A stretch of DNA of 11,513 nucleotides from JBKJML01 sp046596415 (GTDB lineage Bacteria; Actinomycetota; Thermoleophilia; Gaiellales; Gaiellaceae), in contig JBKJML010000256.1 in the NCBI GenBank assembly GCA_046596415.1, positions 1-11,513 of the forward strand. The letters are read 5' to 3'. Numbering within the stretch: position 1 is the stretch's first letter; every line of letters starts with the position of its first letter. The notes under the pieces were generated by a model. It had not been told where the DNA came from and ran no database searches. It was given only the letters and a program-made list of their open reading frames with translations. Of the stretch, positions 6,472 to 11,513 are shown piece after piece. The position numbers and the translations under genes are program-made.

Positions 6472-6887
6472 AGCGGTCGCTTCCCGGCGGCTACGAGCTC
6501 GACGACAACCGCGACCGGGTCGACCGGGCCGCAGTGCACCGATTCATTACGGAGGAGTCCTACTGGGCGCCGGGACGGGCACGCGAGGCGATGGACGGGC
6601 TGATCGAGCGTGCGGACCGTGTCGCCGGCCTCTACCACGGCGGCGAGCAGGTGGGCTTCTCCCGCACCGTCGACATACCTGACGCGAACTTCGTCTACCT
6701 GGCCGACGTCTACGTGCTGACCGAGCACCGCGGTGAGGGCCGCGGTGTCGAGCTCGTCCGCTTCACGATCGACGAGGGCCCGTTCGCCGACCGGCGCTGG
6801 CTCCTCCACACCGCCGACGCTCACGGCCTCTACGCGAAGCTCGGTTTCGGGCCGAACGCGCGTCTGTTGGAACGTCCGGCGCCCTAG
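6468..6887 (+). CDS. GNAT-family N-acetyltransferase
   Basis: A 139-residue single-domain GNAT protein that transfers an acetyl group from acetyl-CoA to an unknown amine. The acetyl-CoA pyrophosphate loop is HRGEGRG (87-93), fitting R/Q-x-x-G-x-G/A, after the strand LADVYVLT (78-85). Motif B is LYAKLGFGP (121-129). Residues 28-40 (TEESYWAPGRARE) match a conserved N-terminal stretch seen in many small bacterial GNATs. The ATG at 6468 lies in the recO stop (ATGA), so translation is probably coupled. Its frame is open much further upstream through recO, but that longer reading is an antiphase shadow. The TAG stop overlaps the glyS stop on the other strand by three bases. The substrate cannot be inferred. 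Confidence 0.9.
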   Translation: MKRSLPGGYELDDNRDRVDRAAVHRFITEESYWAPGRAREAMDGLIERADRVAGLYHGGEQVGFSRTVDIPDANFVYLADVYVLTEHRGEGRGVELVRFTIDEGPFADRRWLLHTADAHGLYAKLGFGPNARLLERPAP

Positions 6888-8239
6888 CTCGGCTTCGGCG
6901 AGCTCCACGGCTGCGCGAGCCGGTCGAGCAGCACGTTCCGGGCGCCGCCGATCGGGATCCGCTCCTGCTCGAGCGAGTCGCGGTCTCGGATCGTCACCGT
7001 ATCGTCGGCGAGCGTCTGGTCGTCGACCGTCAGCGCCCAGGGCGTCCCGATCTCATCCTGGCGGCGGTAGCGGCGCCCGATCTGGCCGCTGTCGTCGAAC
7101 TCGACACTCGCGAACTGCCGTAGCTCCTCGTAGAGGGCGCGCGCCTTCGAGCTCATGTCCTCGCTCTTGCCGATCAGTGGCAGCACAGCGGCCTTGACCG
7201 GCGCGAGCGCGGGGTGGAGGCGAAGGACGGTGCGCTCGCGGTCGGCGACGACCTCCTCGTCGTAGGCGTCGCACAGGAAGGCGAGCATCGAACGGTTGAC
7301 CCCGAGCGCCGGCTCGATCACATGCGGTGTGTAGCGCTCGCCCTCCTGGCCGACCCACTCGAGCTTCGTGCCGGATGCCTCGGTGTGCTGGGTGAGGTCG
7401 TAGTCGCCGCGGTTCGCGATCCCCTCGAGCTCCGACCAGCCGATCGGGAACAGGTACTCGATGTCACTCGTCGCGCTCGAATAGTGCGAGAGCTCGTCCG
7501 GATCGTGGGGCCGGATGCGCAGGTGGCTCGCGCGCAGGCCGTAGCGGCGATGCCAGTCGAGCCGCGCGTCGACCCAGGTGCGAAACCACTCGTCAGCCTC
7601 CGCCGGCGGGACGAAGAACTCCAGCTCCATCTGCTCGAACTCGAGCGTGCGGAAGATGAAGTTGCCCGGTGTGATCTCGTTCCGGAACGACTTGCCCACC
7701 TGCGCGATCCCAAACGGTGGCTTCCGCCGCGCGAGTTGGAGCACGTTCTTGAAGTTGATGAAGATCCCCTGTGCGGTCTCCGGGCGAAGGTAGACCTTCT
7801 GGCCGGTCTCCTCGACGGCGCCGACCCGGGATTCGAACATCAGGTTGAACTGGCGTGGCTCGGTCAGGTCGCAGTCGGACGTCTCGCCAGGGCGCTTGCT
7901 CGGCCGCTTGCCGCACTGCGCGTCTGCGAGGTGGTCGGCGCGGAAGCGCTGCTTGCAGAACTTGCAATCGATGAGCGGATCGGTGAAGCCGCCGACATGG
8001 CCGGAGACCTCCCAGACGGGAGGGTGGAGGATGATGGACGAGTCGAGCGCGACGATGTCATCGCGCTCGCGCACCATCGCCTCGAACCAGCGCGCCTTGA
8101 CGTTGTCCTTCAGCAGCACGCCGTAATGGCCGTAGTCGTAGGAGGACCCGAGCCCGCCGTAGATCTCCGACGAAGGGAAGACAAACCCGCGCCGGCGGCA
8201 GAGTGAGACGATCTGATCCATGGTGACGTCGGTGCTCAT
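6884..8239 (-). CDS. glyS: Glycyl-tRNA synthetase (single-chain, homodimeric type)
   Basis: Charges tRNA-Gly with glycine. It has 451 residues, the size of the bacterial single-chain class IIa enzyme, not the GlyQ/GlyS heterotetramer. Visible parts are YGGLGSSYDYGHYGVLLK (28-45), the metal-binding insertion with Cys92, 95, 109 and 123, RPETAQGIFINFKNV, motif 2 at about 185-209 (FRNEITP and the following RTLEFEQMELEFF), motif 3 with EPALGVNRSMLAFL (309-322), and an anticodon-binding domain from about 335 (ending QIGRRYRRQDEIGTPWALTV). ATG at 8239 is the natural start (MSTDVTMDQIV). The frame stays open to 8617, but that extension is antisense to ybaK and has synthetase-unlike composition. No clear ribosome-binding site is seen. 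It is divergent from ybaK with only 21 nt between, and tail-to-tail with the acetyltransferase gene. Confidence 0.96.
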   Translation of the reverse strand: MSTDVTMDQIVSLCRRRGFVFPSSEIYGGLGSSYDYGHYGVLLKDNVKARWFEAMVRERDDIVALDSSIILHPPVWEVSGHVGGFTDPLIDCKFCKQRFRADHLADAQCGKRPSKRPGETSDCDLTEPRQFNLMFESRVGAVEETGQKVYLRPETAQGIFINFKNVLQLARRKPPFGIAQVGKSFRNEITPGNFIFRTLEFEQMELEFFVPPAEADEWFRTWVDARLDWHRRYGLRASHLRIRPHDPDELSHYSSATSDIEYLFPIGWSELEGIANRGDYDLTQHTEASGTKLEWVGQEGERYTPHVIEPALGVNRSMLAFLCDAYDEEVVADRERTVLRLHPALAPVKAAVLPLIGKSEDMSSKARALYEELRQFASVEFDDSGQIGRRYRRQDEIGTPWALTVDDQTLADDTVTIRDRDSLEQERIPIGGARNVLLDRLAQPWSSPKPS

Positions 8240-8246
8240 CGTTTTC

Positions 8247-8252
8247 GAGAGG
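8247..8252 (+). promoter_or_regulatory. Shine-Dalgarno site for ybaK
   Basis: GAGAGG lies eight bases upstream of the ATG at 8261, inside the 21-nt divergent spacer shared with glyS. The promoter for each gene must therefore reach into the coding sequence of the other. Confidence 0.45.
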
Positions 8253-8260
8253 CTACCGCG

Positions 8261-8716
8261 ATGACGCCTGCCGTCGTCGCAGCGCAACGGGCCGGGATTC
8301 GCTTCGAGCTGCACGAGTACGAGCACGACCCCGCCGCGACCTCGTACGGGCTCGAGGCGGCCGAGAAGCTCGGCGTCCCGGCGGAGCGTGTCTTCAAGAC
8401 GCTCGTCGCTTCGATCGACGGGACGCTCACCGTTGCGGTTGTGCCGGTCGGGGCCCAGCTCGACCTCCGTTCGCTCGGCAAGCGGGCAGTGCTCGCGGAC
8501 GCGGCGGCGGCGGAGCGCGCGACCGGCTACGTCGTCGGCGGGATCAGCCCGCTGGGGCAGCGCAAGCGCCTGCCGCTCCTGCTCGACGCCTCGGCGCTCG
8601 AGCACGAGACGATCCACGTCAGCGCAGGCCGGCGAGGGCTCGAGATCGAGCTTGCGCCTGCCGATCTGCTCGCGCTCACCGGCGGTAGGGCAGCGCCGAT
8701 AGCCTCTCGCCGATGA
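8261..8716 (+). CDS. ybaK: YbaK/ProX-type aminoacyl-tRNA deacylase
   Basis: Trans-editing enzyme; YbaK members hydrolyse mischarged tRNA, classically Cys-tRNA-Pro, and so protect translation fidelity. It has 151 residues, normal for a stand-alone YbaK domain. Key features are Lys46 in VFKTLVAS, the catalytic lysine position of the family, then VVPVGAQLDL, the conserved glycine loop GGISPLGQRKRLP (93-105) and SAGRRGLEIEL (121-131). The GGISPLG loop groups it with the Cys-tRNA(Pro) deacylase branch; relatives with other specificities exist, so exact substrate is inferred. The start is ATG 8261. The stop overlaps the start of the PPDK regulator gene (ATGA). It is divergent from glyS, placing two tRNA-charging quality genes back to back. 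Confidence 0.92.
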   Translation: MTPAVVAAQRAGIRFELHEYEHDPAATSYGLEAAEKLGVPAERVFKTLVASIDGTLTVAVVPVGAQLDLRSLGKRAVLADAAAAERATGYVVGGISPLGQRKRLPLLLDASALEHETIHVSAGRRGLEIELAPADLLALTGGRAAPIASRR

Positions 8717-9546
8717 CGCCCACGACCACGGCCCCGGCGGTCGAGCTCCATATCGTCTCCGATTCGACCGGCGAGACGGCGGCGCGGCTCGTCCAGGCGC
8801 TCGAGGCGCAGTTCCCCGAGCAGCTCTTCGAAGAGGTGCGCCATCCGCGGGTCGAGACGGTCGACGACCTTCAGCTCACCGTCAGCCGCGCCAAGGGGCG
8901 GCCGGCAGTGATGGTCTACACGCTGGTCGACCCGGAGCTGCGCGAAAGCATGCGCGCCTTCTGCCGGCGGGCCAAGGTGCACTACTGCGACTTGCTCGGG
9001 CATCCGATCGAATCGATCGCCCGTGTCTCCGGCATGGCCGCGAAGATGAAGCCGGGCGCCCTACCCGCCCTCAACTCCGCCTACTTCAAGCGGATGGAAG
9101 CGATCGAGTTCGCCGTCAAGTTCGACGACGGGCTCGGCAGCGGCCTCGCCGAAGCCGACATCGTGCTCGTCGGTGTCTCGCGCACCTCGAAGACCCCGCT
9201 CTCGATCTACCTCGGCTATCTCGGCCACAAGACGGCCAACGTGCCGATCGTGAAGGGGATCGAGCCGCCCGCCGAGCTGTTCGCAATCGACGCGACGAAG
9301 ATCGTCGGCTTGACGATCGACGCGATCCGGCTCGGTGAGATCCGTTCAGCTCGCGTGAAGACGATGGGCGGCAAGAACCGCAACTACGCTGAGCTGATGG
9401 ACATCTACGAGGAGCTCGACGAGGCGTCGTCGATCCATCGCCGGCTCGGCTGCCCGGTGATCGATGTCTCGGAGCTCTCGGTCGAGGAGACGGCGCAACG
9501 GATTCTCCGCCTCGTCGCGCGCCGCCGCGAGGCGAACGGAGCGTGA
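8713..9546 (+). CDS. Pyruvate, phosphate dikinase regulatory protein (DUF299 kinase/pyrophosphorylase)
   Basis: Bifunctional regulator. With ADP it phosphorylates an active-site Thr of PPDK (or PEP synthase), switching it off, and with phosphate it removes that group to reactivate it. It has 277 residues, the usual length. The N-terminal ELHIVSDSTGETA (11-23) is the family start, the central P-loop is GVSRTSKTPLSIYL (154-167), and C-terminal landmarks are GLTIDAIRLGEIR (199-211) and KNRNYAEL. The PPDK gene begins about 1.2 kb downstream on the same strand, so PPDK rather than PEP synthase is the likely target. ATG 8713 overlaps the ybaK stop, and the stop overlaps the GTG of the 61-residue membrane protein. 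In B. subtilis the homologue YqfL lies near recO and the glycyl-tRNA synthetase genes, as here. Confidence 0.94.
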   Translation: MTPTTTAPAVELHIVSDSTGETAARLVQALEAQFPEQLFEEVRHPRVETVDDLQLTVSRAKGRPAVMVYTLVDPELRESMRAFCRRAKVHYCDLLGHPIESIARVSGMAAKMKPGALPALNSAYFKRMEAIEFAVKFDDGLGSGLAEADIVLVGVSRTSKTPLSIYLGYLGHKTANVPIVKGIEPPAELFAIDATKIVGLTIDAIRLGEIRSARVKTMGGKNRNYAELMDIYEELDEASSIHRRLGCPVIDVSELSVEETAQRILRLVARRREANGA

Positions 9547-9728
9547 AGGACAAGCCGCCCGTCCCGAAGCGCTACTGGGCGCTCTGGCTGACGATCCTCG
9601 TCGCCGCCGACCTCACCTTCTACGTGCTCCTGACCCCGATCTGGCTCGGCCTGCGCGCGCTCGCGTGGCTCGCCGAGTGGCGCTCGCGCCTGTCGCGAAG
9701 ACGCAAAAAAGACGTCACGAACATGTGA
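9543..9728 (+). CDS. Small single-pass membrane protein, 61 residues
   Basis: No family recognised. Residues 1-10 are polar and proline-rich (KDKPPVPKR). Residues 11-33 form one hydrophobic helix (YWALWLTILVAADLTFYVLL), with a second amphipathic or hydrophobic Trp-rich stretch up to about 46. The C-terminus is strongly basic (RSRLSRRRKK). The positive-inside rule would put the basic tail in the cytoplasm. The GTG start lies in the GTGA overlap with the PPDK-regulator stop, which argues for real translation and coupling. It is followed by an 82-nt gap with hairpins. It could be a membrane partner of the regulator or unrelated. The overlap, helix and charge pattern support a real gene, but homologues would be needed to prove it. 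Confidence 0.7.
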   Translation: MKDKPPVPKRYWALWLTILVAADLTFYVLLTPIWLGLRALAWLAEWRSRLSRRRKKDVTNM

Positions 9729-9779
9729 CACCTTCGCGGGTACCGTGGACGCCCGCTCCGCTCGAACCGGAGTCTGACC

Positions 9780-9809
9780 GCGGCTCTCGCTTCGAAAGCG
9801 GAAAGCCGC
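9780..9809. terminator. Interrupted hairpin terminator between convergent genes
   Basis: GCGGCT (9780-9785) pairs with AGCCGC (9804-9809), and inside it CGCTT (9788-9792) pairs with AAGCG (9796-9800) around a CGA loop, with small CT/GAA internal bulges. It lies in the 82-nt gap between the small membrane-protein gene and the ligD polymerase-domain gene, two bases before the latter's stop. Two weaker 5-bp stem-loops precede it (9736-9756 and 9756-9772). No T-tract is present. It probably ends transcription from both sides. Confidence 0.55.
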
Positions 9810-9810
9810 C

Positions 9811-10701
9811 TCAGGCCAGCCGCGACAGCGCCTGTTTGAGGCCCTGGCGGCCGTGCAGCACCGGCTCGAAGAGGTCGCCGTGGCGCTCGATCCGCCGGAG
9901 TACTGCCGCCATCGTCAACGAGGCGGGGTCGAGCTGCTCGGTCAACTCCTCCCAACGCACCGGGGTAGAAACCGGTGCGCCGGGCCTCGGACGCACCGAA
10001 TAGGCCGAGGCGATCGTCTTACCGGCGCCGTTCTGGTGGTAGTCGAGCAGCACCCCGACCCGTTTGCGCTTCAGCCACTCCGTCGTCACGACGCCCGGGT
10101 GCGCCTCGGCCAGCCGCTTCGACACCGTCTCCGCGAACGCATGTGTCGCGTCGAAGCTGTGCCGGCGGGCGATCGGGACGAGGACGTGGATCCCGTCGGC
10201 GCCGCTGGTCTTCGCGTGGCTCTCGAGCCCGAGCTGCTCCAGCGCCTCTCGGACGAGGTGCGCCGCCTGCACGGCGAGTGAGAAGCCGCCATCAGGCGGA
10301 TCGAGATCGAAGAGGACGAAGTCGGGGCGCTCCGGCATGTCGACCCGCGAGTACCACGCGTTCATGTCGATGCAGTGCATCTGCACCATCCAGAGGAGCG
10401 CCTCGCGCGAGTTCACGAGTGGGAAGTCGACTTCGCGCGAGCCACCTGCTCGCGGATGCGTCGTGAAGGTCCGCGTCGGGAGCCAGGCTGGAATCCCCTG
10501 CGGCGCCTGTTTCTGGAAGAACGACGACCCGGCGAGCCCTTCCCGCCAACGTTTCATCGTGAAGGGGCGGTCGCGCAAGTGCGGCACGATCGCGGACGAC
10601 ACGGCGTCGTAGTAGGCGAACAGATCGCCCTTCGTGATCCCACTCTCCGGAAAGAGCACCCGCTCGGCGCTCGACAGCCTGACCTCGTCCGACCCCGCCA
10701 C
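9811..10701 (-). CDS. ligD: LigD-type DNA polymerase/primase domain protein (stand-alone PolDom)
   Basis: Archaeo-eukaryotic-primase-like polymerase of bacterial non-homologous end joining, adding nucleotides (often ribonucleotides) at broken ends. The 296 residues make the polymerase domain alone, without ligase or phosphoesterase domains. Landmarks are LSSAERVLFPESGITKGDL (9-27), RPFTMKRWREG (45-55), His109 in MHCIDMNAWYSR, the metal-binding DLD at 132-134 in FVLFDLDPPDG, SGADGIHVLVP (166-176) and the third carboxylate Asp220 in LLDYHQNGAGKTIASAYSVR. The GTG at 10701 starts the protein at the family position. The frame remains open to 11193, but that is antisense to PPDK and rejected. No Ku or ATP-dependent ligase gene is in the window. 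A possible leaderless extended -10 lies just upstream. Confidence 0.93.
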   Translation of the reverse strand: MAGSDEVRLSSAERVLFPESGITKGDLFAYYDAVSSAIVPHLRDRPFTMKRWREGLAGSSFFQKQAPQGIPAWLPTRTFTTHPRAGGSREVDFPLVNSREALLWMVQMHCIDMNAWYSRVDMPERPDFVLFDLDPPDGGFSLAVQAAHLVREALEQLGLESHAKTSGADGIHVLVPIARRHSFDATHAFAETVSKRLAEAHPGVVTTEWLKRKRVGVLLDYHQNGAGKTIASAYSVRPRPGAPVSTPVRWEELTEQLDPASLTMAAVLRRIERHGDLFEPVLHGRQGLKQALSRLA

Positions 10702-10708
10702 GTTCGCG

Positions 10709-10717
10709 AGTATGGCA
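10709..10717 (-). promoter_or_regulatory. Possible extended -10 for leaderless ligD transcript
   Basis: On the minus strand TGCCATACT gives TGn plus CATACT, close to the bacterial -10 consensus TATAAT with the extended TG motif. It ends seven bases before the GTG start at 10701. No Shine-Dalgarno site is present, so the mRNA may begin at the start codon. The element sits in the 45-nt divergent spacer shared with ppdK. Confidence 0.35.
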
Positions 10718-10747
10718 GCGCGGCGTTGTGGGAAGATCGGTTGCTGA
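10712..10747 (+). other. Possible 11-codon upstream ORF overlapping the ppdK start
   Basis: ATG at 10712 opens MAARRCGKIGC and stops at TGA 10745-10747, which overlaps the ppdK ATG by one base (TGATG). The geometry is the same as the pdp/mutM junction. No good ribosome-binding site precedes it, and it overlaps the possible ligD promoter on the other strand, so it may be chance. Confidence 0.2.
10730..10735 (+). promoter_or_regulatory. Ribosome-binding site candidate for ppdK
   Basis: GGGAAG lies 11 bases before the ATG at 10747 and five bases before an in-frame TTG at 10741. The spacing fits the TTG better, which would add Leu at position 2 ahead of the family-typical MRYVYDF start. The ATG is kept because of that start. 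Confidence 0.35.
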
Positions 10748-11513
10748 TGCGCTACGTCTACGACTTCGACGAGAAACCCGACGGCGGCCGCGAGCTCCTC
10801 GGTGGCAAGGGGATCGGTCTCGCGGAGATGACAGCTCTCGGCGTCCCCGTTCCCGCCGGTTTCACGATCACGACCGACGCGTGCCGCGCCTACATGGAGC
10901 AGGGCAAGCAGGTGCCGGCGGGGCTCGACGACGAGATCGCGTCTCACATCGAAGCGCTCGAGCAGCGCGCCGGCAAGCGCTTCGGCGACCCGGGCGATCC
11001 ACTGCTCGTGTCGGTCCGCTCCGGGGCCGCCGTCTCGATGCCCGGGATGATGGACACGATCCTCAACCTCGGCCTGAACGACGTCGCCGTCGCGGGGCTT
11101 GCCTCCTCGACCGGCAATCCCCGCTTCGCCTACGACTCCTACCGGCGCCTGATCCAGATGTACGGCGAGGTCGTAGACGGAGTGGAGGGACACCGCTTCG
11201 AGCAGCCGCTCGCCGACCTGAAGCGGGCGAAGGGCGTCCGACAGGACGTCGACCTCGACGCCGACGATCTGGGCGCCCTGATCGACACCTTCAAACAGGT
11301 CTACGAGGACGAGGTCGGCGGCCCGTTCCCGCAGGATGCAAGGGCGCAGCTCGCCCGCGCCGTGCGGGCCGTCTTCGACTCCTGGGACTCGCCGCGCGCC
11401 CAGGTCTACCGGCGCACGTACGAGATCCCCGACACGCTCGGGACGGCCGTGAACGTCGTTCAGATGGTGTTCGGCAACATGGGTGAGGGCTCCGGCACCG
11501 GCGTCTGCTTCAC
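10747..11513 (+). CDS. ppdK: Pyruvate, phosphate dikinase, N-terminal part (cut by window end)
   Basis: Interconverts pyruvate + ATP + phosphate with PEP + AMP + pyrophosphate, a reversible control point between glycolysis and gluconeogenesis. The frame is open from ATG 10747 to the last base; 255 residues of a typical 870-900 are present, all from the ATP-grasp nucleotide-binding half. Landmarks are the start MRYVYDFDE, LLGGKGIGLAEM (17-28, with Lys21), VPVPAGFTITT, the nucleotide-binding VSVRSGAAVSMPGMMDTILN (88-107, with Arg91), NPRFAYDSYRRLIQMYG (124-140) and VVQMVFGNMGEGSGTG near the edge. The swivelling phospho-His domain and the PEP/pyruvate domain lie beyond the window. It is divergent from ligD (45 nt). 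Its likely regulator is encoded at 8713-9546. Confidence 0.95.
   Translation, partial: MRYVYDFDEKPDGGRELLGGKGIGLAEMTALGVPVPAGFTITTDACRAYMEQGKQVPAGLDDEIASHIEALEQRAGKRFGDPGDPLLVSVRSGAAVSMPGMMDTILNLGLNDVAVAGLASSTGNPRFAYDSYRRLIQMYGEVVDGVEGHRFEQPLADLKRAKGVRQDVDLDADDLGALIDTFKQVYEDEVGGPFPQDARAQLARAVRAVFDSWDSPRAQVYRRTYEIPDTLGTAVNVVQMVFGNMGEGSGTGVCF

Noticed and set aside
7214..8206. A 330-codon plus-strand frame opposite glyS
   Set aside because: It lies entirely antisense to the glycyl-tRNA synthetase, which has full class II motifs. The translation is Leu/Asp/Val/Glu-rich with no recognisable domain.
8240..8617. N-terminal extension of glyS up to 8617
   Set aside because: It is antisense to ybaK, rich in Arg/Glu/Asp and unlike synthetases. 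The ATG at 8239 gives the normal protein length.
9740..9810. Possible tRNA fragment on the minus strand (GGTTCGAGC reminiscent of a T-loop)
   Set aside because: The bases around it do not form a proper T-stem, the conserved C after the loop is missing, and no acceptor or anticodon arm is found. Simple terminator hairpins explain the stretch.
10702..11193. N-terminal extension of the ligD polymerase-domain gene
   Set aside because: It is antisense to the clear N-terminal PPDK sequence. The GTG at 10701 starts at the family position.
10728..11486. A 252-codon plus-strand frame over the ppdK region
   Set aside because: Another frame holds the unmistakable PPDK N-terminus and stays open to the window edge. 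This one is Arg-rich shadow sequence.
1..11513. CRISPR arrays, insertion sequences, prophage, attachment sites, toxin-antitoxin or other defence modules
   Set aside because: No spaced direct repeats, transposase or integrase motifs, terminal inverted repeats or target duplications were seen. The only tandem repeat is within one coding gene.

Overview
The window is dense, high-GC bacterial DNA with almost no non-coding space. GTG starts, 1-4 nt stop/start overlaps and weak Shine-Dalgarno sites are common. Together with a stand-alone LigD-type polymerase, a single-chain glycyl-tRNA synthetase and a PPDK/PPDK-regulator pair, this suggests an actinobacterium, perhaps of the Thermoleophilia (Gaiella/Solirubrobacter relatives). 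That placement is inference; no rRNA or other decisive marker is present.

Layout. (1) Positions 1-3040, plus strand: a tightly overlapped run of deoB (5' end outside the window), a pyrimidine-nucleoside phosphorylase and mutM. It joins deoxynucleoside salvage to oxidative DNA-damage repair, and a strong hairpin is embedded in the last codons of mutM. (2) Positions 3059-5668, minus strand: a glutaredoxin, a polytopic O-antigen-ligase-like protein with a C-terminal TPR-like tail, and a small exported His/Lys/Ala-rich protein with 12-residue repeats. The last is the least familiar gene here. (3) Positions 5731-6887, plus: recO and a GNAT acetyltransferase overlapping by 4 nt. (4) Positions 6884-8239, minus: glycyl-tRNA synthetase, whose stop codon shares a CTAG tetranucleotide with the acetyltransferase stop. 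(5) Positions 8261-9728, plus: a YbaK-type aminoacyl-tRNA deacylase, the bifunctional PPDK regulatory protein and a 61-residue membrane protein, all overlapping. (6) Positions 9811-10701, minus: a LigD polymerase domain as a separate gene. (7) Positions 10747 to the end, plus: the first ~255 residues of pyruvate, phosphate dikinase.

Functionally, two themes recur. One is DNA repair (mutM, recO, ligD polymerase domain). The other is control of carbon flow at the pyruvate/PEP node: the PDRP regulator would switch the PPDK encoded about 1.2 kb downstream off and on by phosphorylation. The recO-glyS-PDRP order resembles the recO-glyQS-yqfL neighbourhood of Firmicutes.

Most of the window is conserved core metabolism. 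I do not see a clear new multi-gene system. The best leads are the repeat-bearing small exported protein, the 61-residue membrane protein tied to PDRP, and several compact gene-boundary arrangements.
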